64,000 nt of DNA, taken from positions 248,001 to 312,000 of the forward strand of contig CAWATW010000003.1 in assembly GCA_963785075.1 (NCBI GenBank). The letters are read 5' to 3'. How positions within the stretch are numbered: position 1 is the first letter of the stretch; every line of letters begins with the position of its first letter. Positions 23,758-32,985 of the stretch are shown here, piece by piece. Source of the stretch: JAOUGY01 sp963785075 (GTDB lineage: Bacteria; Actinomycetota; Acidimicrobiia; Spongiisociales; ZC4RG35). The position numbers and the translations under genes are program-made. Below the pieces are notes generated by a model that saw nothing but the letters and a program-made list of their open reading frames with translations, searched no databases and had not been told where the DNA came from.

Positions 23758-24660
23758 TTGAACTCTGAAGAGCGGGTAGGCCTTTGGGTACGACCACACA
23801 TCATCTACATGGGTGTTGCTTATGCGATCTCATGGGTGTTCTGGATTGGGTCGCTGATCATTGCCGAGGGGATGGATGCTGGTGATCAACTGATCAACGC
23901 CGACTTGGTGTGGGATCTGTTCTTCGAGAGCGAAGCGTCCTCCACGATCGTGTGGTTGTCGCTGTTGTCTCTTCTCGGTGTCTACGGCCCCATGATCGGT
24001 GGGGTCGTTGCCGCCCGACTCGATCCCTCAGTGTCTTCGGATGATCTGTGGAGGAGCGTGCGCCGAGTCGGAGTCGGTGGCCGCACCTACGGCCTGGTCA
24101 TCGGGATCTTGCTTCTGACCGTCGGACCAGCAGCCCTGATCGTGGCGCTGACCACTGACATGGTTCCGGACGTCCCAGGCGTTGGGACCGTTCTCGCCTT
24201 CCTAATCGTGTACTTCGTGTTCCAGATGCTCACCTCCGGCACCGAAGAGATCGGATGGCGTGGCTACCTGAACAAGAAGCTCCGAGTTGGGAGGAACTTC
24301 TGGGAGACCGGTTGGGCGGTGGGACTCCCCTGGGCGGTCTGGCACTTCCCAATCGTGGTCATCATCTTCGCCCAACAGGGATTGGAACTCTTCGCAATCG
24401 TCGGCAGCCTCGCCGGTTTCAGCATCGGGACTGTCGCCGCCGCGATCCTTCACGCTTGGTTCTACGAACGCACCCAAAGCGTCTTTGTCAACATCTTCAT
24501 TCACGCTTCTTTCAACACCATTCCCCTGGCGATGGCTCTTATCTTCCAGGACTCACCGGGGGCTGTGATAGCGAACCTTGCGCTTTGGGCCGTTGTCATA
24601 TATCTCAAGAACCAATACGACAAGGAAACCGGCCAAAAGCCGGACCAAGCCTCGGCCTGA
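23758..24660 (+). CDS. CPBP-family intramembrane metalloprotease
   Basis: The protein is about 300 residues; the start is uncertain (TTG 23758 proposed, with an open frame from 23719 and an ATG at 23809). Seven to eight membrane helices are seen. The CPBP motifs are present: GTEEIGWRGY (motif 1, EExxxR), VWHFPIV (motif 2) and IHASFN (motif 3). Such proteins are site-2-type membrane proteases, often linked to bacteriocin self-protection or prenyl-protein-like processing. It follows repeat R7. Confidence 0.85.
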   Translation: MNSEERVGLWVRPHIIYMGVAYAISWVFWIGSLIIAEGMDAGDQLINADLVWDLFFESEASSTIVWLSLLSLLGVYGPMIGGVVAARLDPSVSSDDLWRSVRRVGVGGRTYGLVIGILLLTVGPAALIVALTTDMVPDVPGVGTVLAFLIVYFVFQMLTSGTEEIGWRGYLNKKLRVGRNFWETGWAVGLPWAVWHFPIVVIIFAQQGLELFAIVGSLAGFSIGTVAAAILHAWFYERTQSVFVNIFIHASFNTIPLAMALIFQDSPGAVIANLALWAVVIYLKNQYDKETGQKPDQASA

Positions 24661-24867
24661 ATCGCAACCCCACTCCACAACCGACATGATGGCCCAGAGA
24701 GGAGCACATAGGTGAGGATATGGGGGTAATTCCTGCCGCTGTGCGTGGCGGATGGAAGCCTGTTTGGGGACTGTCAGTGATGGTCCCGTCGGGACCGGAA
24801 AGGAATGCCCTGATGTGGTCCCCATGTCTGATTCGTTCGCGCAGGCCGGAGGGTCGGGTCGGTGTCC

Positions 24868-25221
24868 GTCTCGGTCATCCGGTGGTGGACGATTATCTCG
24901 AGTTCGCGGCGGCGACGTGCCGGCCGAACACGGTTCTAGCCGCTGGGTATGACCTGAAGGTCTTCTTCTCGATCATCGACGCGGACCCGATCGAGGTGAC
25001 TTCTGGGGATGTGTTGGCGTTCATCAAGGCGCAACGCTTGGCGGGGGATCCGAATGTGATCCGCCTGGTCGATGGCGAGTCGGGGTTGTCGTGGCGGACG
25101 ATCCAGCGTCGGCTGTCGTCGCTGTCGTCGATGTATTCGTATCTCCTCGCCCGTGGCGATGTGGCTGTGAATCCGGTGCCCAAAGGACTGTCGACTCGCC
25201 GGGCCAGAGACCGCTCTCGTT
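24868..25221 (+). pseudogene. N-terminal fragment of a tyrosine recombinase
   Basis: HPVVDDYLEFAAATCRPNTV, LAAGYDLKVFFSIID and TIQRRLSSLSSMYSYLLARG form the SAM-like core-binding domain of a phage-type integrase. The catalytic domain is missing: after STRRARDRSR the sequence passes into the IS110 element. The IS insertion or a deletion removed the rest. Confidence 0.75.
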
Positions 25222-26050
25222 GCCGGCAGAAAGGGCATGTCATGGTGATGGTCGGGATCGACCCTCACAAAGGGTCGCACACTGCGGTGGTGATCGACCG
25301 AGACGAGAAGGTGATTGACGAGATCGGGGTGCGCACTTCAACCGGCCAAGCCCGAGAGCTTCAACGGTGGGCATCGGGGTATCCGGATCGGGTATGGGCG
25401 GTGGAATCGGCCCGGGGATTGGGGTATCTGGTGTCCCAACAGCTGGTCGCCGCCGGGGAACGAGTGATCGATGTGCCGGCGACGATGGCGTCGCGAGTTC
25501 GGCTGTTGGGATCAGGTAAGTCCCAGAAGACCGATCCCAACGATGCCCGATCGGTAGCGATCGCCGCGTTGCGTCACTCGGGGTTGGCGATCGTACGAGC
25601 CGACGATCACGTCCGAGTGTTGGGGCTGTTGGCGAAGCGACACCGCGACGTCGCCCGAATGAAGAACAAGGCGGCGTGTCGCCTCCACGCCCTCCTGATG
25701 GAACTGATTCCCGGTGGCCTCGCTACGGAAATGACTGTCAACAAAGCCGTTTCGCTGCTCGAGCAGGTGGAAGTCTCTGACGAGATGACTCGCCAGCGCG
25801 TGGTGATCGCTACCGAGTTGGTCGAAGATATCACCCGTTTGGAAGCACAGATGAAGGCGTCGAAGAAGCGAATCCGGGTGGCCGTCGCCGCCTCCGGAAC
25901 GACGCTGTGTGACATCCGCGGGATCGGACCGATCGGAGCAGCCATCATCTTGGGCTCGGTGGGCGACATCACCCGATTCCCCACCGCCGCCCACTTCGCC
26001 TCCTACAACGCCACCGCCCCCATCGAGGCGTCCTCAGGCGACAAGAAGAG

Positions 26051-27450
26051 GGTTCCGCGCGGTGACTGGGGGTGTGGTCCCCTTGATGCTCGGTCATGGT
26101 GATGTTGGCATGCCGGGTGTGATGAGGAGGGCTCGGGCTGCGAAGTTGCGGTCGTTGAAGAATCCGTAGGCGACGCGCTTGAGGACGCCGAGCTTGTTGT
26201 TGGTGCCCTCGATACGGCCGGTGGTGATGCGGTCGGTGTCGAGGAAGCCGATCAGAGCATCGGGCGAAGATCTCGTCTCCCCACTCGAGCAGCGTCTCAC
26301 ACAGCTTGTCGAACTCGGGCAGCGGATGATCTGCGTAGACGTCGAGGAACGCCCCGAGCGCCTGGTTGGCCTCGTCGTCATTGGCGGCGACGTGGATACC
26401 GTAGAGGTGCTGGAGCATCCGCCAGGCCGCTTCGAGCTCGGGTCGTCCGGAGAGGACCTGTCCGAGCCGGGCAGCTTGGTCGTTGGTGAGCCGGTCTGCC
26501 CGGGTCAACTGCAGGTAGCGGGATCGGAAGATCTGGGGTTCGAAGGCGGGCCGTGAGCCTTTGTCTCCGATCCGTTGGATGCGGCGGCGGACTTCGATCA
26601 TGCCGGCGGCGAACCAGCGGGCGACATGGAACCGGTCCAAGACGTGGGTGGCGTGTCCGAGGTGGGTGCGGATCGCCGACCGGTACGACGTGGACCCGTC
26701 GGACACGACGACCTTGACGCCTTTCATCCAGCGGTGGCCCTGGCCGAGAAGCCAGGTGGTGAGGGCGTCAGCATTGCGATACCGCACGATCCCGAGCGTC
26801 TCCCCGGTGTCACCGTTGAGCAACACCGTCACATACCGGTGACCCCTGCGCAACGATGCTCGTCAATCAACAGGACCCGACAGCGGCGTCGGCGACGGTC
26901 GGCCGCCACCAGATCCGACCACGACCGGGTGAGCGTCATCACGTAGTGCCACGGCAGATCGTGACGCCGACACACCTCACGGATCGACATCGCCTGAACG
27001 TCTCTGACGAGCTGACGGGCCAGCCGCCTTGTCACGTGAGTGCGGCGGCCAACGATGAGCTCGGGATGGTGCTCCCAATGCCGCTCATCGCACTCGCCAC
27101 ACACGAACCGGCGGCGAATCCAGGACAGCTCGGTCGGCCGGCCCCGAGTTGGCAGATCACGCACCCTCAGCCGACGGGTGTCGTGAACCCGGCTGGTCTT
27201 GAACCCGCAATGTGGGCAGCGGACAACCCGGCGGGTATCGGCGATCTCGACCACCAGGCGTTCGATCAGATCCACCAGCACCGTGATCACGCGCACTCGA
27301 CGCAGGTGCAGACGAACGGTCATAGCATCCGGACTCATCAGAGCCCCTTCCTTGCTCGGCGATTTGGTCATCACCGAGTATCGAGGGGCTCTGATCATCA
27401 CCCCGGCATTCACATCAGCCGACGACTCCCCACCTCACCGCGCAGTCTCA
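26051..27450 (-). mobile_element. Second ISL3-family insertion sequence, degenerate
   Basis: The element is 1400 bp and flanked by the 8-bp duplication AAGAAGAG (26043-26050 and 27451-27458). The ends share GCGCGGTGA and GGGG as imperfect inverted repeats. It sits inside the IS110 transposase gene, so it arrived later. Its own transposase has two frameshifts. Confidence 0.88.
26094..27413 (-). pseudogene. ISL3-family transposase with two frameshifts
   Basis: Three pieces together give a complete ISL3 transposase. 26829-27413 carries the zinc finger (VVRCPHCGFKTSRVHDTRR, RRRFVCGECDERHW) and first Asp (LLIDEHR). The next frame carries GHRYVTVLLNGDTG, VVVSDGSTSYRSAI and THVLDRFHVARWF. From about 26262 the last piece carries GRIEGTNNKLGVLKRVAYGFFND with the catalytic Glu. 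The frame changes are near 26850 and 26262. Confidence 0.85.
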
Positions 27451-27956
27451 AGAAGAGACATCGGCTCAACCCGAGAGGGAACCGCATACTCAATCATGTT
27501 CTCCACATCGCGGCGGTTTCCCAGCTCCGATACCCCGGCGAAGGCCGCACCTATTACGACAAGAAGATCGCCGAGGGCAAAACCACCAAAGAAGCGATCC
27601 GGGCGCTGAAACGCAGGATCTCAGACGTCGTCTACCGGCGTCTCCTGGCCGACGCCAGACGCCGCCTCGGCTGAACGATCGGCGGGTCCGGGAGGACACC
27701 CAGGGCCGACTCTGATTCCAGCGCGGCCGGCTCACACCCTGATACACCGGCGCTTCGGATAAGTCACTTCCCGGACCCAACACCAAGCCTACGACCAACC
27801 CTGCCTCCAGGCACCAGGGCCAACCGGTCGCGTCCCAACCCCGGCCAAACATCGACTTGACACAAAGAGGCATCGTTCTGAGCGGGCGCAGGCCTGCGAC
27901 GGATTGTCTCGAGTTGACCGGTCCCAGTCACGTCGGGTCGGTGCCCTCGTGAGGAA

Positions 27957-28769
27957 TCACCTGGTGGCCGATAGCGTCGGGGTCCCGAACCCTATCCGCA
28001 AGTGGCGCCATCCGTAGCGCCAGACAACTGCGCCTGCGATCACCAGCAGCAACATGAAATTGACCCAACGCCCCAACTCGGTCGTCCATGTCGGGATCGC
28101 GGCCCCTGCGATATTCGCAGAGGCGTGGAACAACGCTGCAACGAGCACGCTCCCACCGGTGTTGTTGTACAGCCACGTGTACAAGACGGCCAGAACCATC
28201 GTCTGCAGAACAAACTCGGCGAAGGGAATGGAAGCCTGCGTCGTCCCCTCGATGAACACGAGCGGCAGGTGCCACAGACCCCAGATCAGTCCGAGGACGA
28301 GACTGGCCCCCAATGCGTTGAACCGCCGCTGAAGAGGATCGAGAGCGAATCCTCGCCATCCATACTCCTCGGGCAGAGCATTGGCGAAGTAGATCAGAAG
28401 GAATACCGGGAGGATCATCGCTGGCGGCACGCCGTCGTCCCAGCCGACCTCACCGCCGAACGCCACGACGCCGACCACGCTGAGTAGGCCCACCAACGGT
28501 CCCAGACCGAGAGCCGGAATGAGCCACCTCTTGTCAAAGTCGAGTCGCCAGCCACGGAGCCACAGACCTCGAACCCCCTCCCCGCCGGCAGCACGTCGAA
28601 CCAACCAGAAGGCGGCAACACCTGGACCGAACGGGGCGAACATACCCAGCAGGCCGACAATCTCGGGAAGGTCAGGAAGAACGGTCGACCGCAGTACCGG
28701 CAGAAGCCACAACAGCCACGAAAAGGCGAAGGTGATGATGAAGAACCGCGTCAGACGCCCCCTGCTCAT
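27957..28769 (-). CDS. CPBP-family intramembrane metalloprotease
   Basis: This protein of 270 residues starts at ATG 28769 (MSRGRLTRFFIITFAFSWLLW). It has eight or so membrane helices. Motif 1 is LPEEYGWRGFALDPLQRRF, motif 2 IWGLWHLPLVF and motif 3 LFHASANI. It is the second CPBP protease in the island and only distantly similar to the one at 23.8 kb, so not a recent duplicate. The likely role is membrane proteolysis, for example in peptide immunity; the substrate is unknown. Confidence 0.87.
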   Translation of the reverse strand: MSRGRLTRFFIITFAFSWLLWLLPVLRSTVLPDLPEIVGLLGMFAPFGPGVAAFWLVRRAAGGEGVRGLWLRGWRLDFDKRWLIPALGLGPLVGLLSVVGVVAFGGEVGWDDGVPPAMILPVFLLIYFANALPEEYGWRGFALDPLQRRFNALGASLVLGLIWGLWHLPLVFIEGTTQASIPFAEFVLQTMVLAVLYTWLYNNTGGSVLVAALFHASANIAGAAIPTWTTELGRWVNFMLLLVIAGAVVWRYGWRHLRIGFGTPTLSATR

Positions 28770-29053
28770 CGCGCGCTCACCCAGGGCGTCACCAATCACT
28801 GTCGTCCTCCCATCGTCCAAGTGGCACAATGAAACCCTAGGACAGACACTCGCCCGAACGTTCCACCCTCGAGGAACCACACCACCCATAACGGCAGGTT
28901 CATGACTCGGTTGCCGATTGTTCGTCGGCGGCCATCATGGGAGTCGTCGCCGAGGGTTTCTGGCCCCGGCTGGTCTGCGCCGGCGGCGGAGGCGCCGATG
29001 ATGTGTGTACAGGGGTGGTTCGGCTGGCGCTGGGGTTGCGGGCCTGGCGCCTG

Positions 29054-29920
29054 CTATGAACTGGGGGCGATGCCGGTGAGGATTTCGTCGGCGTTGTTGA
29101 TGAGGGTGGAGAAGTGTCCTCCGTGTTCGTCGATGCGGAGGCTCGCGTTGGGTAGTTCCTCGGCGAGGAACATGCTCCATCCCAACGCTGCTTGCCGATC
29201 GCGGCGACCGTGCCATATCTGAGAGCTCGTGGGCACGTCGCGTAGGTCGAATCCCCAGTCCGTGTGATAGAGGCTCGCTTCGTGGACGATTCCGGAGACG
29301 CCCTGTCGGGCGCCTTCGGTCATCTCCGCAACGATCTCGGCCGCGATCTCGGGCTGTTGGCGGAAGAGTTCACCGTCGGCTGGCTGCATTCGACCCCACA
29401 CCGACAGCCAGCGTTGCGGAGAGGTGGCCATCTGTTTGAGCTGGTTCTTCGCCATCGGCCGGTACAGCGACGGTGATTTGAAGAGGAGGTTCATCAGCCG
29501 GAACGCCGGGTGAAGCCCTCGATTGGGGGCGGCGGGCGGTGCCGGAGACGATACGGTCACCAGCGAGTGGACCTGGTCGGGATTGGCGTGTGCACATGCG
29601 ATGGCATGGGGGCCTCCGCCCGAATGGCCCACTACCCCGTATCCGGCGATCCCGAGCTGATCGGTGAGGCTCCCGACGTCGGTTGCCCAGTCCAGGAAGG
29701 TGCGGCCGCCTGAGGGGGTCGACGCCCCGTATCCGGGCCGGTCGGGACAGATCAAACGGATGTTCGCTCGAGTGGCGGCACCGGAGAGCAGTCGTCCGGC
29801 GAAACGGGAGTCGTTGCCGCCGTGAAACAACAGGACACTCCTGCCCTCCGGCACTCCGTACTCGGCCCAGGCCAGGGTCCGGCCGTCGGCCAATGTCATC
29901 GTCAGATCTTCAGACCGCAC
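29054..29920 (-). CDS. Alpha/beta hydrolase
   Basis: This 288-residue protein starts at GTG 29920, with AGGGAG 6 bp upstream. The fold landmarks are VLLFHGGNDSRF (oxyanion HGG), RLICPDRPGYGAS, the nucleophile elbow VVGHSGGGPHAIA (Ser), an acid region (IWHGRRDRQAAL) and DEHGGHFSTL (His). The triad is complete, so it should be an active esterase, epoxide-hydrolase-like or lactonase enzyme. It is 166 bp from the SRPBCC gene on the same strand. Confidence 0.88.
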   Translation of the reverse strand: MRSEDLTMTLADGRTLAWAEYGVPEGRSVLLFHGGNDSRFAGRLLSGAATRANIRLICPDRPGYGASTPSGGRTFLDWATDVGSLTDQLGIAGYGVVGHSGGGPHAIACAHANPDQVHSLVTVSSPAPPAAPNRGLHPAFRLMNLLFKSPSLYRPMAKNQLKQMATSPQRWLSVWGRMQPADGELFRQQPEIAAEIVAEMTEGARQGVSGIVHEASLYHTDWGFDLRDVPTSSQIWHGRRDRQAALGWSMFLAEELPNASLRIDEHGGHFSTLINNADEILTGIAPSS

Positions 29921-30086
29921 TCGTCGCTCCCTGGTTTGGCTTCGGTGGCTGCTGCCGCCACGACGAGCACCCAACCGGCACCCGACCCGACTCTACGCTC
30001 GTCACTTCGCCCAGTAGTCGCCGACCGTCGTTCAGGCGCCTACAGCCATGGCGCCGCATTCGAGCGGTGTTCGAAGCGTCGCTTTG

Positions 30087-30563
30087 TCAACTGTTGGTCT
30101 GGTCGGCGGCGAGGCGTTGGCTGATCTGGGCTTGGTAGCCGTCCAGGATCCCACTGAGGACGCCGTCTCGGCCCATGGCGGCGACGGCGAGTGCGCCGAG
30201 CGGCCCGAGCTTTGTCTCTCCGTCGAATCGTATCGTGATCAGCGTGCCGGTCTCGGTGGGCGTGACCGACCAGGTTCCCGCGACCTTCTTGAACATGGCT
30301 CGGAAGCTCGCCGGATAGCTGGCGAGATCGACGGTCATCCGGAATGAGGCGCCCTCGTTCCACATGGTGCAGGTCTCGTTCCATTCCCGGCCTTTGGTGT
30401 CGACACAGTGCCGCACCATGCCGTCGCCTTGCCCGAAGATGATCTCGGTGTGTGTCAGGGTGTCGACCACGGTGTGGTAGCCGCCGGCATCCGAGACGAC
30501 CGACCAGACCACATCGAGGGGAGCGTCGACGACACGTGAGGTCTCGATACTGAACGCGGGCAT
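30087..30563 (-). CDS. SRPBCC-family protein
   Basis: This 158-residue protein begins FSIETSRVVDAPLDVVWSVVSDAGGYH, the usual start of a START/Bet v1-like (polyketide_cyc2) domain. The curved sheet (MVRHCVDTKGREWNETCTMW, FRMTVDLASYP, WSVTPTETGTLITIRFDGE) follows, then the C-terminal helix. It would bind a hydrophobic ligand. The gene begins 4 bp after the stop of the upstream membrane-protein gene, so they form an operon. The XRE/MmyB regulator is divergent from that operon and probably controls it. Confidence 0.85.
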   Translation of the reverse strand: MPAFSIETSRVVDAPLDVVWSVVSDAGGYHTVVDTLTHTEIIFGQGDGMVRHCVDTKGREWNETCTMWNEGASFRMTVDLASYPASFRAMFKKVAGTWSVTPTETGTLITIRFDGETKLGPLGALAVAAMGRDGVLSGILDGYQAQISQRLAADQTNS

Positions 30564-30566
30564 GGT

Positions 30567-30989
30567 TCAGGCCACCTTCCCGAGCTTGACGAGTCCGACC
30601 GTCTGGGCCACCGCGAGCCACGCCACCACCGCGGTCACGCCGGCGAGGGCCATCTCTCCGGCCGCCGTCATCTCGTCGGTGAAGGCGATCAGGGCCACGG
30701 CGCCGATCACCCACATGGCGTCACCGGCGACCGCCAACAGGCCACCGCGTCGCAGCCACTTCGGGGACCGGGCCCAGATCACCAGGGCGACTCCATACGC
30801 CACCAGCCCGGCCCCGACACCCGCCAGTACCCACCGGTTCACCCCCAACCAATTGTCGAGCCCGGATGCCCCAACCACCAGGACGAGCCCGGTCACACCG
30901 GACACCATTGCGTTCTGCGCGAGCATTCTGCCGAGCAGGGTTCGCTGTGGCGCAGATATGGCCTCAGCCATCGTCGTTGACACTGTCAT
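30567..30989 (-). CDS. Four-helix membrane protein
   Basis: This 140-residue protein starts at ATG 30989, preceded by AAAGGAG. Four hydrophobic segments are seen (MVSGVTGLVLVVGASGL, WVLAGVGAGLVAYGVALVIW, GGLLAVAGDAMWVIGAVALI, ALAGVTAVVAWLAVAQTVGL). No catalytic motif is seen. It is the first gene of an operon with the SRPBCC protein; such pairs are common in actinobacteria but undefined in function. Confidence 0.75.
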   Translation of the reverse strand: MTVSTTMAEAISAPQRTLLGRMLAQNAMVSGVTGLVLVVGASGLDNWLGVNRWVLAGVGAGLVAYGVALVIWARSPKWLRRGGLLAVAGDAMWVIGAVALIAFTDEMTAAGEMALAGVTAVVAWLAVAQTVGLVKLGKVA

Positions 30990-31113
30990 TCGTTGCTCCT
31001 TTGTCGTGTCGTAGCTACTGTCTCTCCCCAGACTGCAGTGAATCAATAACCTGTGAGGTCATAGAACTGGAGCGCCACTCTGGGTACACTGTCCACGTCG
31101 GTAAGGAGACGCA

Positions 31114-31920
31114 ATGGCGACCACGATGGGACCGACCGCCGGTGAGATCCTGAATCGATGGCGCACGGCAAGGCGGATGAGCCAACTCGATCTCTCGGTC
31201 GCAGCTGGAGTGTCGCAGCGGCACCTGAGCTACCTCGAAACCGGGCGAGCCACACCAAGCCGCGAGATGATCATCCACTTGGCGACCGAGCTCGAAATCC
31301 CGCTGCGAGAACGCAACACCTGGCTCAAGGCTGCCGGCTACGCCGACGCATACACCGAGCATGGTCTTGACGAGCAGGTGATGTCACAGGTCCGTCACAT
31401 CCTCGAAACGCTCCTGGCGGCCCACCAACCCTTCCCCGCCTACATCGTCGACCGAGCCTGGAACCTCGTGATGACCAACCCAGCGGCGACAGCCCTGACC
31501 GAAATGCTCATCCCACCCGAGACATCGTCCCTGTTCCAAGGCAACATCCTCCGACTGTTCATGCACCCAGAAGGACTCCGCCCCCACATCGACAACTGGA
31601 GCGACGCCGCGACCACGCTCATGCACCGGGTCGAGAGAGAACTCAAGGAACGACCCGGCGACACAGCCCTGCAGGAGCTGTTCGACGAGATCCGTTCCTA
31701 CCCCAACATCGCTGCGCTCCCCCACCGACCCGGACTACCCAGCGGGTCCGACCTACTCGTCCCCATCCACCTGCAAACGCCTGCGGGCGAAATGCGACTC
31801 CTCACCACCATCGCCACCATTGGCGCCCCCCATGACATCACCCTCGAAGAACTCCGCCTCGAAACCCTGCTCCCCGCCGACCACCAAACCGAGACCATCC
31901 TCCGCCACCTAGCCGGCTGA
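31114..31920 (+). CDS. XRE-family regulator with MmyB-like ligand-binding domain
   Basis: This 268-residue protein has an XRE helix-turn-helix at residues 8-65 (GEILNRWRTARRMSQLDLSV, VSQRHLSYLETGRATPSREM). It continues as an MmyB-like PAS-type domain (PFPAYIVDRAWNLVMTNPAA, LLPADHQTETILRHL). Members of this family respond to small hydrophobic ligands and usually control a neighbouring divergent enzyme operon. Here that is the membrane/SRPBCC operon starting at 30989, across a 124-bp gap. Confidence 0.9.
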   Translation: MATTMGPTAGEILNRWRTARRMSQLDLSVAAGVSQRHLSYLETGRATPSREMIIHLATELEIPLRERNTWLKAAGYADAYTEHGLDEQVMSQVRHILETLLAAHQPFPAYIVDRAWNLVMTNPAATALTEMLIPPETSSLFQGNILRLFMHPEGLRPHIDNWSDAATTLMHRVERELKERPGDTALQELFDEIRSYPNIAALPHRPGLPSGSDLLVPIHLQTPAGEMRLLTTIATIGAPHDITLEELRLETLLPADHQTETILRHLAG

Positions 31921-31977
31921 CCACCGGCCGAAGCCCAATGCCCCCACCACCCCCGAATCGCCCCCCGAGAAGGGGCG

Positions 31978-32118
31978 CTGACAGCGGTCGTCCGGCAGCC
32001 CAAGCAAGAATGGCGTACCGTCGGCATCCGCCCGGACCGTCTGAAACATGACGATGTGGCCATCGAGGCCGACCTCACGACCCTCGATGACCGGCGAGCC
32101 GACGAGTACGGGTATCTC
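31978..32118 (-). pseudogene. Fragment of a cupin-like gene
   Basis: VIEGREVGLDGHIVMFQTVR and FLLGLPDDRCQ match the N-terminal part of cupin-domain proteins of the type ..GLPDDRC.CPHWG.... The following HWG and double-stranded beta-helix part is absent. Nothing else is recognisable in 31921-32466. Confidence 0.5.
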
Positions 32119-32466
32119 GTCCTGACAAGACGTTCGAGTGCTGGCCAACCGGCCACGTGATTGAAGATGTGGTGCACGCCACGAACGTCGGGCTCGCTGC
32201 GCCGGTGGCCATCGGTTCTCGTTGCTCGCCGGCCAGTCGCGAATCTTCTGTCCATAGACTCGACAGGAAGTGATCGTATTGGCTTCCTGTTGTCGAGCCA
32301 CGCAAAGAACGACCCGCAGAACGATTGGCCACTGTCGGTGCTCTGCGCACCGTTCGACACCCGCTCGCGGATGTTCCGCTACGGGCGGTCAGTGACGTTG
32401 TCCTCTTGGTGCTCGTTGCTGAAGGAACAGATGATGATCACGGACTGATCAAGGGAGGTGATCGTC

Positions 32467-32958
32467 GTGTCGAATCCGACCTACGAGTTCACCGAGTTCA
32501 TCGATGCTCCGGCGCACTCGGTCTTTGAGCATTGCCGAGATCCTCGCAGGATCTACGCCGGGGACCCCATCATGAAGGTCGCCGATGCAACACTGACCCC
32601 CGAGGGCGTTGGGACAAGAGCGCATCTCAAAGCCAAGATGCCCCTCTTCACAGAGACTGTCGCCATCGAGTACACCGAGGTTGTTCCCGATCGGCGAATC
32701 GTATTCCAGGGTGACCCAACGATGATCTTCGCAGGCCTGTGACGAGGGTTCTCCGTCCCCATCCACATCTTCACGTGGACGTTCGAACCCGAGAACGGCG
32801 GGACGCGATTGAATCTGATCGTCGAGGAGCAGAACCCTCCGAGGTGGTATCGCATCCTCGACCGTCTGTTCGACAAGAGCTTCAAGAAGCAGGTGGACGA
32901 TCGGTTGGCCCGCATCAAGGCTGGTGCTGAAGAGCAGGCCACCACCCTTAGTGGATAG
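32467..32958 (+). pseudogene. SRPBCC-family gene with an in-frame UGA
   Basis: It starts at GTG 32467 after AAGGGAGG. The first part (TYEFTEFIDAPAHSVFEHC, TPEGVGTRAHLKAKM, VVPDRRIVFQGDP) ends at TGA 32740-32742. The same frame continues at once with RGFSVPIHIFTWTFEPENGG and DRLFDKSFKKQVDDRLARIK up to TAG 32956-32958. Together they make a complete 163-residue SRPBCC domain. No hairpin like a SECIS follows the UGA and no Cys is expected at this position, so a nonsense mutation is more likely than selenocysteine. Confidence 0.75.
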
Positions 32959-32985
32959 CCAGCCTGATCAGAGGAGGATGCCGGA

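Larger units (their letters stand above)
25243..27674 (+). pseudogene. IS110-family transposase split by an ISL3 insertion
   Basis: The first part, 25243-26050, has the DEDD RuvC-like domain: MVGIDPHKGSHTAVVID, WAVESARGLGYLV and SQKTDPNDARSVAIAALR. It also has the start of the transposase_20 domain (DIRGIGPIGAAIILGSVGD, FASYNATAPIEASSG). The second part, 27459-27674, supplies the C-terminal HRLNPRGNRILNHVLHIAA..QLRY. With the insertion and one 8-bp duplication removed, the frame continues through DKKRHRLNPRGNR. The gene is dead as it stands. Confidence 0.9.
25222..27890 (+). mobile_element. IS110-family element, interrupted by an ISL3 element
   Basis: The transposase reading frame begins at 25243 and its end is at 27674, with a 1.4-kb ISL3 element inside. 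After the stop about 215 bp without a gene follow, ending near TTGACACAAAGAGGCAT (27857-27873), a type of sequence often found downstream of IS110 transposases. Both outer ends are approximate because IS110 elements lack clear terminal repeats. Confidence 0.7.

Noticed and set aside
32740..32742. UGA in the SRPBCC gene as a second selenocysteine codon
   Set aside because: No stable hairpin follows within 40 nt and SRPBCC proteins have no conserved Cys there. A nonsense mutation is simpler.
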